From contig OZ316892.1 of NCBI GenBank assembly GCA_973895155.1, positions 25,358,001 through 25,422,000 on the forward strand: 64,000 bases of DNA, read 5' to 3'. This stretch comes from Marsupella aquatica. Its lineage: Eukaryota; Marchantiophyta. The notes under the pieces are model-generated. The model did not search any database and was not told the origin of the DNA. It worked only from the letters and a program-made list of their open reading frames with translations. The translations under genes and the position numbers were made by a program. The first letter of the stretch is position 1. Each line of letters starts with the position of its first letter. Below, piece by piece: positions 13,002 to 25,925 of this stretch.

Positions 13002-14398
13002 CATAGGCACATACAGGAGCTGAGTAGCGGCAAAATGAGCACCAGGGAAGCATGTGTTTGGCGAAATTCTTTCTGTCAGCGAGGCCAGGGGCTAGGGGGT
13101 CGCCAGTCGGCTTGTCCGCTACTGGCATCATAACTATGCTAGGATGATGAATTAGGGGCTGAGAGCTTTTGTCGTTTCGAGGTTGTTGCAGCAGCTACGT
13201 ATAGTTTATTGCGAACTTTATGGGCCTAGAGTAGGAAAAGGGAACTCCCTCCCCCCCGGAGGGAGCCCGTCTTGTTTTGCATGGAGCCACGTAGATTGTC
13301 CGTGTACAGAAAGTACAGGACTTTCTGCTTTTCTCGAATTTGTCCGAGTGTACTTTTTACTGTCCTCGAGATTACAATACGTGGTAACTGCACGTCAAAA
13401 TAGGAAACAATGCTCCCATGGACCACAAGGTTGGTCTTTGAAACCCTCATGAACCACATTTATCATAATTTGAGTTAAATGTAAGAACGGGATATGTGTA
13501 AATTCAGATATTTTTAAGTTTTGAGAATGTGGTAGAGGAGTAAGTAAGGTACACTTACATCAAAGTGACTGAATTTTTGGCAATTATTGAATTATTCATC
13601 ATGGAATGCAGAGCCGGAAGTTCTATTAAATTAATTCTCATTGTGTTAATATGAAATATTAGGGTTTGTATTTTCTTGTGTCTCCTTCTTCTCTAGTTGC
13701 CTTGCCGGTGAAAAATTAAAGATTATGTTAAGGATCATAATAATTAAGTTAGAAGCCCAAAACTCCTGTGGACCAGATTGTGTCCACCGTGATAGGACAC
13801 AATGGACAGTGAAGCCCGGATATGACTATTGTCCGAGTGTGTTCATTTCAAGGAATTACAGGGTCCAGTAATTGCACATCAAAGTATAACATATATATGA
13901 TGTACAATATCTCTACATACCATGATAAACCTCATTAAATCAATGAGTGCAAACCTTATATTAGCACATTTTGATGTGTGATTATCAACAGAAAAATTAC
14001 AGGGGTCAATGTTTTGATTGTAGTCAAATGAGGTTTAGCCGTTTCCATCACTATTTTCACAATCCTCTGCCACCAAATTGGACCCAATTGTGTGAGTGAG
14101 ACTTTGAACTTGTGTTTCAATGCTAGACCTGACCAATTCCACCCAGCTCCTCTGCACTTTCACCCAGTCCCCTTTAAACCATTTTGACACACCAGCCTTT
14201 CTCAATTTTGACGCAAGAATGAGGGAGTTGTTCAATAGGAGAAGGAGAAAATGAAGGACGTACTGGATACCTGAGGGCAAAGAGCTCAGTGAGACAAGCA
14301 AGGAGCTCCTTGGGCTGAATGAACAAACTATGCTTGCAATGAGGCAACAGAACAGCACTTTCAGGTAGAAAATCTCATTCCATCTGATATGTCAAAGC

Positions 14399-15690
14399 GA
14401 CAATGCATTCCTTGGATGTCAATTGGTCCGGATCTGTGGACGGATGGGACTATGCAAGATCTCGGATCTCCGGGGGTGGGGATGCAACCCTTCTGAGTAT
14501 GCACGCCAGAAGCTTAATAAGATGAGGGGCTTGGATCAGGAGGTGGGGGAACTCTGCTTATCCTTTGTGAGAAAAATTAAACGATATACTGGGGAAAAGG
14601 GGGCCGGATCTTCCGCAGCATGTTGGGTCTGGGCCGACAAGAAGGAGAGGATGAGGCACTTTTCCATACCCAATGCTAGAGTATATCAATTACTGCGCAC
14701 CAAAGGTAGCGATTCTACCAGGCTCAACCGGATCTGGTCTCTCCAACTATCGGATCTAGAGTGGAGCAAGCTCTGGAACTCACTGTGGATGTCAGATCTT
14801 TCCATGAAGTCTCGTACATTTATATGGCGTGTGATTGCACAAGGGCCCTTCACCAATGTTCGGGCACTGAAGATGGGTAAGTCGGATGGTACCTGTGGCT
14901 TGTGCCCTAACGTGCCTGAGACCATTCCTCACATTTTCTTTACTTGCAAGCTTGCAAGAAAAGGTTGGGCATTTGTTGCCGAAACGTTCCCTGATTTGAT
15001 CACTTGGCCTGTCGGGGAGCTGAAAGGTATGATGGAGGCCTTTGCTGGACCCAGTCTTGCTCGATCCTTGATAGTCTTCATGGTTTATCAAGTACTCTGG
15101 CATATTTGGCTTGCCAGGAATGAGAGTGTATTTAACAATGATAGAAGTAGGAAATTTGATCTGCTTCAGATCTTTTCAGAAATGATTGAAATACATGGCC
15201 TATGTGAGGACTCTGGCCCCTGCAACCGGCGCACGCGGCTGCGGCAGACCAAGGAGGAAACTGTCATAGAACGTCTGAACTGGATTTCGAGGCCTGCGGC
15301 ACGGTTCACACTATCTCTCTCGGACTAATGCCATGAATTTACGCCTTGTTCACTCTTTGACAGGGTCACTCTCCCCTGCTTTGGTCTTTTCCCTGGTTGG
15401 GCTGCCAGGGGTCGAGCTGCTGCTCCTGTTTGCTGTTGATTTTCTAGGCTCACTGACCTGAAATGCTAATGCTAGGACTCGTCATGGGTGCCTTAGATGT
15501 ATCGACAAATTTCTGCTAGGACCCTAAACAATTGCAATAGAAGTATTGTGCTCTTTAGTGGCCTTGTAGTGTTTCTCTCGGGCTCTGGCTTGCTCTTTCT
15601 GGGTGTCTTTGTTGCCTTTTTGGCCCCCTTTCCAGTAGGGTTTTGCAGGTTTTATGTGAAAAAAAATATAGTAAAAAAAATTAAAAATTA
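14399..15690 (+). mobile_element. 3' end of an L1-like LINE (zf-RVT region)
   Basis: A reading frame open from about 14387 to 15328 encodes roughly the last 310 residues of a LINE reverse transcriptase protein. It holds the RT-associated zinc-binding (zf-RVT) domain: SMKSRTFIWRV, then CGLCPNVPETIPHIFFTC (C-x2-C ... H-x5-C), followed by a tryptophan-rich tail (VLWHIWLARNESVF). The polymerase part is missing because the frame closes at a stop near 14384, so the copy is 5'-truncated. About 330 bases of 3' UTR end in an A-rich tail (15657-15690), as expected of target-primed integration. I found no convincing flanking duplication. Confidence 0.8.
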
Positions 15691-17235
15691 GTCACCAATG
15701 ACCTTGTGACTTTGTTACATGTTTGTTACATGAAGTCATGGGCGAGTGGACATGCTGTTCAGATGTGGAGCATTGTGGGGCTAGGGGCAAGTGTATGACA
15801 TTTTCTCCCTCTATAGTCTGGATAGCAATTTTTTAACTCCGGTGTACACTGGCTGCCCATAAATATTGTGGAGGTTGTCGTTGTGATATCACTGGAAACT
15901 GGGCCTCCTTGTCAACATTCCTTACCAGGCAAGCTAAGGTTTTGAGTCCAAGTGATATGTTTCAATGCTTGCCATCCATGCATGTTAATCTGTGGGATTT
16001 GGCCAGTACACTCATTCGGTGCTTAGCTCTTGACCTTCTGAAGAAGAGCAGCCAGCATAAATATCCAGCATCATGGAAAGCACTCCTCCCGTGAGAATTC
16101 ACCTCTAAACCTTGACTTTTGAGGTTTAAGCTACTCATCTGAATTTCTTAATGCGAGTTACATTCTAGTGCCACCAACATTGAGGGGATGGAGAACTCTT
16201 GAGTTAGGATGGCACAAGACACCCACCGCACCCAGCAGACAAAAGAAAATCTATAGCAATGCCAAAAATAACCTGATTTTGTTCCAACTATACAAACACT
16301 TCTGGTGTGGGGAATTAGTCTCAGGTCTCATACCAGCAAACTTAAGTTGTTACTTCTCTAGAATGTGCTTTATCAGAATGTGTGTCATGGCCAGCCAAAC
16401 AGGATCAGCTTAAACTTTGAGACAATTTGCAAGGAAAGGATTCTCAAACTGTGTCCGGTTGATTGATGGACCTTTGCTGCCTCTTGCATAGCGGCCAGCA
16501 ACTGATGGGGAATATGAATATGATTGCATATGAAGCTACTAACTCCATCAACGCACAGGTAATATGTGACCACAAGAGGAAGATCCTCTTTGTCTACTCT
16601 TGTGAGTGTTCACATGTTTCAAAATGCTGCATAGTTTGGCCAGGATATAAGTAGCTTCAAAAGATCACAACTTTGGGAAATTTGTAGAAGATAGTTATAG
16701 ATAAACTAAACTGTGATGAAGCTAGTAGAGAGAAGGGGATACAGTTTCACAGCCCAGTAGCAATCATGTAATTTTGTTTAAAGTAAAAGAGGTTTTGACA
16801 ATGTCAATTACAGTGAATTCCCATTTGTGTGAAGTCCTTGGTCATTCTAATAGTGACCAAATTTACACTGAGGCGCAAGTATGTGCAATCAACTATGGGA
16901 TGAATGACATGTTTGCACCCAAACCAAAATCATCATCAGTGAACATAGGCTCCACTTCAAGACCGACTACCAAAGGTGGAACTCAATTTGGACTAACTTC
17001 ATCAATCTGCCAATCACTTCCTCTGATTTTTGGCTACGCAATAGCTCAATAAGTAGTGAAGTCTTCGTGGTCATATATGCCATCATCATGTGGTAAATCT
17101 GGTCAAGGTGTTGTCATTCTAGCTTTGGCTCCCGCTTGTGGCATGGAATTCCTCCATCTTCATTCTGTGCACACTCTCTTGACAGTCCTTCTAGGGTTCA
17201 ACGGCCCTGGCCTGCTTGCAATCCAACAGCTCAAC

Positions 17236-18520
17236 CTATTTCCATTTCTCTATGCTACTAATGATCTCTCTCTTGAACTTTGGTTTGGCTATGTGGCTTT
17301 CAATAGAGGCTCTTGAATGTGAATACATTCTTAAATATTGTGCTTCCCTGGTTGTCAGATTGTGGTGGCTTCTTCTTTGGCCTATTGGCTTCACCCTATT
17401 TGAATTTCTCTGACCTTGGGTGGGCCCATTTCCTTGTGCATGCGCTTCTTTTACTTTGGGGAAGGGTTGGGCATTAATTTTGGGCCAGAAGTTGAGCACA
17501 CTCCTCTGACTTTTCAAACTGACAAAGTTTGTTGAGGAAGCAGTTGAGCCCAGGGTTGGGTTGGATGATCATATTCTTAGAACCACTGTCATCTACTTCA
17601 ACTGGTCCATCCATCAACGAAAAGAAGCAGATCGGTATTGTCATTCACCTACGACAACAAAATAAGTCAAGTTTTAATTGCCAGATATACAGGGGGACAT
17701 ACGTCTAGCAGTTCACCTGGTTCTGGTGCTTCTATTATATCACAATCTTCATCCATGTCTCTGTCTCAATTGTTTGCACCTTCAGCTTCAACCCCATCGC
17801 ACAGAAAAATGAGCCTTGAATTGCAAAAGCCCTGAGTGGTTGAAACTACCACTACAATCCACATTGTCGGACAGCTTGATTTCCATAACTTTCCTGCTTG
17901 CAACCAAATTGTGGGCACAACTTCTCCAGCTTTCCCTGAATAGTCAAGCTAGGTTGATAGTCCTCTTCTGTCAGACCACCACCACTAAAGTTTTTCAGGA
18001 CCAAAGCTTTTAGTTTAGTGAACATGTCCACACACCTCCCAAATCTCTTGCTGAGATTTGCTACATCCATAATGGGGAAATCTTACTCATCCAGGACCAC
18101 TACCATGTTTGTAAACGCTGGTTTCTTTGATTGCCATTTTCCATGAGGCCTCTTCTTCCTAAAGCTGTGTACAATCCCGTCTACAAGGCACTGAAATTCT
18201 CTGGGTTCCCACATAATCTAAATATCACATAGTGGTTGTACGTGAGTTTAGTGCCCCTATCAACTAGGGCTCTTGTAGGTTGACATCCTCCATTGCCAGC
18301 TCCACTAAAATATCTTAATTTCACCTTGTGCTGCCCCACCAATCTGGGCACTTGGACAAGCCATTGGTACACCTTGCCCAGAAACTCCTGTGGTGGTAGT
18401 ACAACGTGGAGCCAGAAATGGAGATCTTGCTAATCCTGTGATATTATTGGCAGCCATGAGAGCACTGATCTGTGAGGTCTCCTCGTGCCTGTGAGAAGTT
18501 GATTGCAGCACATCTGCTGG
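17236..18520 (-). pseudogene. Possible decayed coding region, unknown family
   Basis: Minus-strand frames joined across stops and shifts read like protein rather than noise: a stretch with HKVKLRYFSG near 18.3 kb, SKRFGRCVDMFTKLKALVLK near 18.0 kb, and a basic, low-complexity stretch near 17.4 kb. No known domain is recognised. The piece lies among old repeats, so a dead transposon gene is the likeliest origin. A chance impression cannot be excluded. Confidence 0.2.
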
Positions 18521-19246
18521 CAACTTTTATCTGCTGTGAGAATACTTAGGGAGGAAATTGTATAAAGCATCCATGGAGACAACTTATAGTCTTTGAGGCC
18601 AAAAAGTCTGCCATGGTGTGGAGTGACTAGAAAGGTTGGAAGCATAGAGTGTGGAGTGATTGAATTGCACAAAATGTAGAGCGCAATGGAAGTTTTGACT
18701 TTGACATTTAAAATGGATATTATGGTGGGCGCTTATGCTACTTGCATTCCTTGTCATTTTAGGATCATTCAACATTATTGGAAGTCCAAACAAAGTCTGA
18801 CCCAGGGCGTCTCAGACTTGCCAACCCCTGCCCAAGACAATAGGTCATTGTCCACCGCCTGACTGAACTTGGCAGAAGGTCAGTTGTTGTAAAAATTCTG
18901 ATGCTCAAACATTGAGACCCCCTAGTACTTTCTAGTCGAAGCTCAAGCCAAGATGGACCTTGCCCAAAGCATGCATTTGTACTGACACCTCCCATTTTAC
19001 AATCTGGAGGATAAGACGGGAAAAAAGTGTCAGACTGATTACTTAATCCCAAGAGGATATCTTGAAATGTGTCTTACTTTTGACATAACTGTCTAGCATT
19101 ATCTTCCAAAATGTGATGAGATTGAGCCAAAATAGATCAGTCCTCTTTAACAGAAATAATTTGTTTGAAAGCTTGATGCAATTTCTAATGAGTTAGGGAG
19201 GGTGTTGGGAACTTGAATGACTGCAAGAAATGCAGCCCAAAATGTT

Positions 19247-19980
19247 CATCTGCAATCATCAGTTAGATTTTCTTTGTAACTTCCTTTTTAATCTGGAGTG
19301 TGAAATGTGCTATCTGAGAAATTTTAAATTGTTTGGGTGTGGTCCATCCCGGTTGCAAAAGTCTATCCGAGCCTATATCAACCAACGATGGGGTCCATCC
19401 TGGCATCATCATCCTTTCTCATCTAAAGGTTTTACTAAACTCACTTTCTCATGGAAGGTGAAGCCCGGATGGACCTGGCCAATCTTACAGTCATGAGAAC
19501 AGGCAAAAAAATGTCAGACTAATGCCAAAACCATTATGAGTATTAAATATCCTCTTCTAGATTAGAGAGCCACATCACATGGTGCCAAAAGCAATGTGAG
19601 TTTAAAAACATCCTTCCCTGCATTGGAGGCTGTCTGATTTGGCACTCATAATGTTTCTAAATGGGTTTGGAATCAAGCAAAATTTGGTTTGTTGAAAAGC
19701 TCATTTGATCCTCCTGCTAAGTAGCTAAACTGGCTCTTGAGACAGTGGGTGTCAAAACATGTTCATCCATTATCACCAATTAGATTTTGGCTTACACACC
19801 CACTTACAAAATATTTCAGTTTAGAGTAAATGTGTTGTCTGACAAAAATTTAGGGTGTGGACACGATCCATGCTGGAGAGTTGAGAAAGTCCATCCAAGC
19901 ATATGTGCAAATCCTGATGTCCATCCAGACATCATTTTCCTTTCTCAAGAGATACTAACCAATTGATTGGTTTTCTCATT
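19247..19980 (+). repeat. Diverged direct repeat, about 220 bp, two copies
   Basis: 19247-19455 and about 19760-19980 share the same order of phrases: GTTCATC, TTAGATTTT, a GGTGTGG and CATCC block, then GTCCATCC with CATCATTTTCCTTTCTC-like text. The spacing is about 515 bp. Divergence is substantial, so this is an old tandem or repeat-family duplication. No coding function is seen. Confidence 0.6.
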
Positions 19981-20595
19981 ACAATCTTGTTACCCCGTGA
20001 ATGATGGGGACCAACTAAGGGCCCATTCCAAACTGGGTTGAACTTTACAGGCACTTTTAATTCAAGATACATATGCAATGGACACCGACACAAATAATAC
20101 ATGGTCTATAGAGAAGTTCACTACGCACAACCTATATATCAGCCATAGCCTGACAATTTTCTGTAGGAATACTCCTCTATCTCTCCACTAGCCTGTGTCC
20201 TGAAACTGAAACTCTCTAGTGTGCACAACAAGAAGCTCCAAGAGCTACATACTCTCAATCTTGCCCACTCTCATGTCTGTTCCAATTTACTCCAAAGTAA
20301 TTCTGCTTAACTAACTCTAGTTAACTTAGCTAAGGTAACAGACAAATAACTAATTACCAATACTCGCTTACACAGTTGCACTAAGGTCATGGACCTGAAA
20401 CTGAAACTGAATAAACACGGGGGAGAGCATAGAATTGACCAAGACAGCCAGATTCACAACTGGTGTCAACTCTAACAAATGTTTGAACGCTTGGGACATG
20501 AAGGCCAGGAAAGGGACACTAGCTAGGGAAGTCGGACCAGGAGACAAGAGTTCCAACCCAAAGAGGAGGCCATCATTAGTATCTTGTTCCAATTG

Positions 20596-20634
20596 TTTTT
20601 TTTTGTTTTTTGTTTTTTTTTTTGGGGGGGGGGG
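20596..20634 (+). repeat. Poly-T then poly-G tract
   Basis: A T-rich run broken by single Gs is followed by an uninterrupted G run of about eleven. On the minus strand this is C(n) followed by A(n), which could be the tail of a retroposed sequence. It is also a likely sequencing or assembly trouble spot. Confidence 0.9.
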
Positions 20635-21543
20635 CAAAAGTAAAACGCATTACAAGCATGTATGTTAAACCGTAGACCTCTTTCATTGTTTCTTACTAAT
20701 AGTAAACTATTTCTGTTGGTGCAGGGATAGTGTAAGAAGGTGATAAGCACACCTGAGATTTTGTTTCAAGAAGGATCTGGTCAAATATTTTTAAATTGTC
20801 GTCACAGGGGCCCTCAGCCCCTCACCACAAAATAATGATACAAAATGCATCTGGTTGACCACATGCTTCTCTTGTCGGCTATCTGATAAATTTGCTTTTT
20901 AATTTATTTATAGAAAGTTGCTACAGTACAAGTCTGCATACCATGTTCAAGGTTAAAACAAAATTTGGAAAATCAAGGACACAAATCCCAACACTAAGAG
21001 TACAGACGTACGGGACATTACAAGAAGATACATATTTAATTTGGGGCCCATTCGTATGTATATATTATTTATTTTCACATTTAGTTGTTGCCCAATTGCT
21101 ATAAAGCCCTATAACATTTGATTGTTGCGTCGTTGCCCTATCGGATATAGGGAATCATATGAAAAATAGAAAATTGGTGCTTGTTAAAGGGCTGCTTGCC
21201 CTCAAGAAAACTTAAATTAAAAAAAAAACAGATGGAATGCAGCTTTCAACAATGTTCTTTTCGACAGAAAAAGGGCAGGTAAACATGGTACAAACAGATC
21301 CTACTAGCGTGCCATTGTGAAAAGGCTTTTTGTTGACACATTCTGAACTTGCCTAATTATTGTGTAGAATCTTGTCACAAAGTAAATCAAAGGAACTAGT
21401 ACCACCTTTTCTCATATGTTAATCGTTTATTCTTAGGTCTAGAGTTATTTAATAATGATGACAATTAATCTATAAATAATCATGTATGGGGTCATGTACT
21501 TGATTTAAGGTAGATACATCAATATACCCATTAGCTGGATTTT

Positions 21544-22164
21544 AGCTTGTGAGTGTAACTTAAGGTCATTGTCACAAATCCAGCAAATGGGATAGGGCTA
21601 GTTTAGTCTCTAGACACTTTACTGTTAGGTTATGTCTCTAGTAGAACTTAATTACTTCCATAGTAGTAGTTAGGCTCTAGCAGACTAGGATAACACTCAT
21701 TTGAGTTCCAGGCTCCCATTTACCATGGGATAGGGTATACCCAAGGGAACCCAAGTGTGTGCTCACATTTGAGAGTTCAATCCACTTCTATGCAAAGGAT
21801 GGAGGGTGAGAGAGATCAGGTCATAGTGGAGCTTGTGGAGCTAGGTTGTGGTGAATGTATTGTTATGTTCATATATATTCTACTCTCACAGCCGTGGACG
21901 TAGCCCAGACAAGGTGAATCACATACTCTCTCTGTCGGTGATGATTCATGGTTGTATGCTGGTTCCTTTGCTGTCATGCTGTCCAATTAGATCCCTATCA
22001 TTGACATGGTCAACAAGCCTACTGTGTAAATTTTTCTTGTATGTTCCTGTAGATGTAACCTCAAGAGACACGAATCATGTATCTTTTACGTCGACTACTT
22101 CCTTGCTAGATATTTCACATGTATAGGTTGTTTACGAGTAGCCGTTGTTTACTGAACAATGTAT
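21544..22164 (+). repeat. LTR-like repeat, copy 1 (longer)
   Basis: The start (AGCTTGTGAGTGTAACTTAAGG) and the end (TGTTCCTGTAGATGTAACC ... GAGTAGCCGTTGTTTACTGA) match the sequence at 36203-36463 in the same order and orientation. This copy has about 360 extra bases in the middle. The pattern of two dispersed, diverged copies without coding content suggests solo LTRs or LTR fragments of one family. Confidence 0.5.
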
Positions 22165-23183
22165 TAATCCTTCTAAAGCTACAAATTTGGCTCTCCATTA
22201 CTTGAATGCCAGACTAGGAGCTTCAAGATGTCAATGGGGGGTTGCATCTGTCATTCCATTCGTGTTCACTTACTATGGGACTTTTTCTTATTGTTCTACC
22301 CTGACCATCAAAGTCTGGGGTGTTACATGACCAGTATGTATGAGATTGAGTGCAGGACTGAGTGGTAATTGCTAGGGAGATCCCATTGTCAATATTATTT
22401 TTTGCCATGTCTCCCCTACTTGCTATCACGGCTTTTGTGGGTTGTTTTTCTCGAATGCATGTTTTCCTCCATTGCAGATAATACCCACATTGTGCCACCA
22501 ATTTCAGTTCTGGGTGATGCATCTACTTTGTAAACAGACTTGCTCTCCTAGGTTTGTCCATATATTCAATTTTAGGAGTGTGGGGTCTGGTCTCTGCAAC
22601 CACTCCCTCACCCCTTGGTGTATTCCCATTTTCAACTAAGGTGGCATGATCAGGGTCAGGATCTTGGCATTTCATTTGGAGATCCAACCTTGGTGCTTGA
22701 TTTTTTGCAGACTACATGGTTTAAAACATTGACCACTTGGTGGCATTAGGGGATGTCCAGACTGTCTGCATGATATAGGTCCAATACTTTGTCTGACCAA
22801 TCATATATTCTCATGAATGTGTCTCCCACTAATATCTTTGTATCCTCGCTCTCTCCATGGACACCGTTGTGATGGAGAGAATTTGGTCACCTTTTTGGCC
22901 CGGAAGCCCTTGATGGAGGACACAGTTCTTTTGCAGCATGGCATGCATCTTTGCCCCATCAGTTGGTGGCATGGGCATTTCATTGGCCATTTCTACTAGT
23001 CTAATGCCTAGTTGGAGGGTCACTTGAGGGTTTAGGGGTGTGATCCACTGAGGGTTTACGGGTGTCAGGATCAGTGTCCAACTAAATGTTCTAAAAGGGT
23101 GAGTTTGGGGATGGTGTTCCTTAAGTAAAACCGTTTGTTGAGCACCTTTGGCTTCACTCACTATATAGGTAAGGCTTGTCTCA

Positions 23184-23953
23184 TGTCGTGCGCATACACA
23201 TCGCTACACAACATACATCGCTTGTCACATACATCCAAACATAGTCACACTGCCACATCACAAACACAAGAGAATGGAATACCTCGGGGGTCTCACTATA
23301 TGGGGACCTCCCCATCGCCTGCGACGTTTTTAGGCCTCGGACCCCCTAAAATGTAAGAAAACAAATTTATTTTTTAACCCCTATAAAGTTGGAATATTCT
23401 TGGAATATTCTAAAAATTGGATTGAAAAGACCCTAATGTTCTTATAAGTCTCAAAATTGAATTTAAAAGACCCTATTGTTCTTCTACAAAAATTCTTAAG
23501 TCTTCCCTTAGAACCAATAAAATGACCCTATCCTTCGTCGCACGTGATATGCCATTTTTGTGGAAGTGAGACCCCCAAGTGGAATACAAGTGGAACTCAT
23601 GTCCACACATGTCCAAAACCCACAATAATCTCAATACAATCGGCACAACGATCCCGGTCAACAATACCCCATCGATCCCGCACCGATCCAATCACATACG
23701 TATGTCAAGCCAACGCACCTTGCACTACTCAAGGAATCCACGTTACACAAGCGGAGCTCACAGCCACCATAGCCACTCAAGCTCCTCTCTCTCCAAGGCT
23801 CAACATTGAAAGATGACCTTTCAATGCCTCACAAGTGAGAAGTACTCTCTCACACAAACCTGACGGAACCTTATCGGCTTATATAGCACACATACCAAAC
23901 ATACGGATCTAGATAGTACAATACACTCTAACACTACCTAGAATGGTGTGACA
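23184..23953 (-). repeat. 3' LTR of the gypsy element, with a MITE inside
   Basis: It begins on the minus strand with TGTCACACCATTC (23953) and ends CGCACGACA (23184), so it has TG...CA ends. Without the nested MITE and its duplication it is about 465 bp. A TATA-like CTATATAAG lies about 90 bases from its start (near 23870-23880). The first ~87 bases match the 5' LTR remnant at 34856-34942. Its last ~135 bases recur immediately inside the element at 23956-24092. Confidence 0.65.
23283..23579. mobile_element. MITE (297 bp) with CTYGGGGGTCTCACT ends and 8-bp TSD
   Basis: The target duplication TGGAATAC lies at 23275-23282 and 23580-23587. The uninterrupted site is still present in the neighbouring LTR duplicate (24043-24055), which proves the insertion. 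The ends are CTCGGGGGTCTCACT and, reverse complemented, CTTGGGGGTCTCACT. Subterminal phrases (TGCGACG...AGG...GGACCCCCTAA on one side, CACGTGCGACGAAGGATAGGG on the other) match the ends of the 18-kb transposon at 39077-57184. It encodes nothing. Confidence 0.9.
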
Positions 23954-23955
23954 GC

Positions 23956-24092
23956 TGTCGTGCGCATACACATCGCTACACAACATACATCGCTTGTCAC
24001 ATACATCCAAACATAGTCACACTACCACATCACAAACACAAGAGAATGGAATACAAGTGGAACTCATGTCCACACATGTCCAAAACCCACAA
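23956..24092 (-). repeat. Extra copy of the LTR end inside the element
   Basis: This segment repeats the final ~135 bases of the 3' LTR (TGTCGTGCGCATACACATCG through CCAAAACCCACAAT on the plus strand) with very few differences. It sits between the presumed polypurine tract and the LTR start. It preserves the empty site of the MITE at 23283. A slipped template switch or recombination during reverse transcription would explain it. Confidence 0.8.
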
Positions 24093-24105
24093 TCGCCCCC
24101 CTAGT
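24093..24105 (-). other. Candidate polypurine tract
   Basis: On the minus strand AACTAGGGGGGCGA lies between the integrase stop and the LTR-type repeats. This is the expected place and composition for the plus-strand primer of a gypsy element. Confidence 0.4.
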
Positions 24106-24266
24106 TGGGAGTAAGGTCCCCTAACTCTAGCTAGCCATGAGTTCTACAAGGTTGATATACACCTTTTTAGGTGTGAAGATCAGGAGACCGAGTGCAAGTG
24201 AGCCCCATCGATCACCTACCTGCAATCCATATCTGCCAAGAGAACACAAATGATAACTAGTCGGCT

Positions 24267-25925
24267 TCACCGACACTGAGGACACAACCATGATCCACTA
24301 GAAATCACCTGCAATGGTGGTGTCAAACATGACATGTGCCATCCTCTAGAACACTTATCACAAATCAACATAGTAGCTGCTCCCTGAGCAGATCCACACA
24401 ACATACATTTCAAGCCAGCACGAACATGTGCCAAGCTTGGATCTACTATACCATCAATGTTGGGAAGGTGACATGGTGCACAATTGCGCACATGATCCTT
24501 CCAAACCATACCATCACGTCCCTCCAACATCAGGACACCAGAAGGCAACACTTCACGCACACGTGAGATTGTCCGACCTACGGTCACATCAAGTGTTGTG
24601 GGTGTTGTCTGCTGGAAATAAACATAATTACTAGGATGAAATTGTCGAATGCTTGCACGGTAACCTCCTCCACGAATAGTGGCATACCTCAAAGTATCAC
24701 GATGTTGGGCAATGGCAAGGTTGTCAAACGCCATGGGCATCACTCTCTGAAATACACGTGCTCTCTCTGAACACACCTTGACCCAAACATCAGGATCATC
24801 CAAGTTCACAACTGGTGCAACATCACGACAAATAGCTGCTAGCAAATCTGGCTCTCTACCATAGAGCAAAAAGTAAGGTGAAAAGGATGCAAGTGATGCT
24901 TGCCGACTGAAATGGTAGCCCATAGATGACCAACCTGCAAGCCATACTTACACAATCCTCTCTTCACAATTTGCACAACTCTCTCAGCTAATCCATCTAC
25001 CTCAAGATGATCACGAGAGGTAGTACGATGATCAATCAGAGCTTTTCACACAAACTCTCAAACTCTCCACGGAACTCAGTTCCCTGATCAGTCAACACCT
25101 CAGCTGGTGCTCCAAAATGACTGAGTACACAATCCAAAAATGTAGCAGCAACTCCTCCACTGGATTTATCTGGCAACGCCACTAGCTCAATCCACTTGGA
25201 GAAGTGCTCCACCATGACCAAAACATACCGATTATGACGTTGGGTAAGAGGTAATGGACCAGCAAAATCCAAACTCCAACGATATCCCAACCCATGATCG
25301 GCAACGGGTGCAACTGGGGAGTGGGAGCATTAAATGATGCACTCACTCTATCACATACCACACACTTAGCTATCAACTGTTGGACATGAGTGTGCATACC
25401 ACGCCACCAATACTGTGTCTGCAGCAAGCTATAAGTGCGCTTCACACCAAAGTGACCCAACTCCTTATGTGCATGTCGCACCAAATGTACTCGTTGTAAT
25501 GGTTTTGGTACCACCAACACCCTACCATCATGCAGTACTCTTAAAAGATGATTTCCCTCCCATTGAAACCTCTTGGCTCTCTGTAGAACCCTGTCACGTT
25601 CTTTGGCATCAACATTGCCAACAATAGAACCACTGCGCAGATATTCCAACACTCTCACATCATTGTGAATATCTTGCTGTCCAGAAGTTACCTCACCAAC
25701 ATCCACATCTGAAGACTCATCATCCACTCCATCCAATGAGGTAGAGTCCACAGATCCATTGTATGCTGGCACCCAACAAAGAAAGGCAGATGCATGCCAT
25801 CCTGGCACCATCTCCTTATCTGACTCATCATGCCATCTGGCTCCAGTCTCATCCTGCTGGCTAGTACATGGATTGCGGCTTAATCCATCTGCATCCAAGT
25901 TCACTTTTCCAGGCCTATGCACCAC
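24267..25925 (-). pseudogene. Gypsy integrase with C-terminal PHD finger (broken)
   Basis: The integrase order is intact but the frame is broken. The region begins with the tail of the RNase H link (VHRPGKVNLDADGLSRNP) and a roughly 130-residue spacer. It continues with the HHCC zinc finger (HKELGHFG ... CVVC), then the DDE core with the first Asp in LDFAGPLPL, the second in VLTDQGTEF and Glu in the DGLAERVV stretch. A GPY-like region follows (SPYFLLYGREP). Frame changes occur near 25290, 25050 and 24930. The last ~50 residues form a clean C4HC3 PHD finger (CMLC ... CDKC ... WHMSC ... WLCPQC), placed where chromoviruses carry a chromodomain. PHD fingers commonly bind histone H3 tails, so a role in targeting integration is a reasonable inference. 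Confidence 0.85.

Larger units (their letters stand above)
6645..14398. other. Long intergenic stretch with small tandem repeats
   Basis: I see no gene with recognisable domains. A TATATATA-like run on the minus strand (7066-7074) lies about 420 bases upstream of the dioxygenase ATG and could be its TATA box, which is unproven. Two short tandem repeats and a GGCTA-type microsatellite are listed separately. Frames on both strands at 10.0-10.3, 12.4-12.7 and 14.0-14.4 kb are mutual shadows. Confidence 0.5.
15691..23179. other. Repeat-rich intergenic stretch
   Basis: No intact gene is visible. The stretch holds a possible decayed coding region on the minus strand (about 17.2-18.5 kb), a diverged direct repeat (19.25 and 19.76 kb), a T/G homopolymer block (20.6 kb) and an LTR-like copy (21.5-22.2 kb), each listed separately. 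The rest shows nothing I can name. Confidence 0.5.

Noticed and set aside
14035-14358. 107-codon minus-strand frame
   Set aside because: Hydrophobic low-complexity text with no partner; probably antisense to old repeat sequence.
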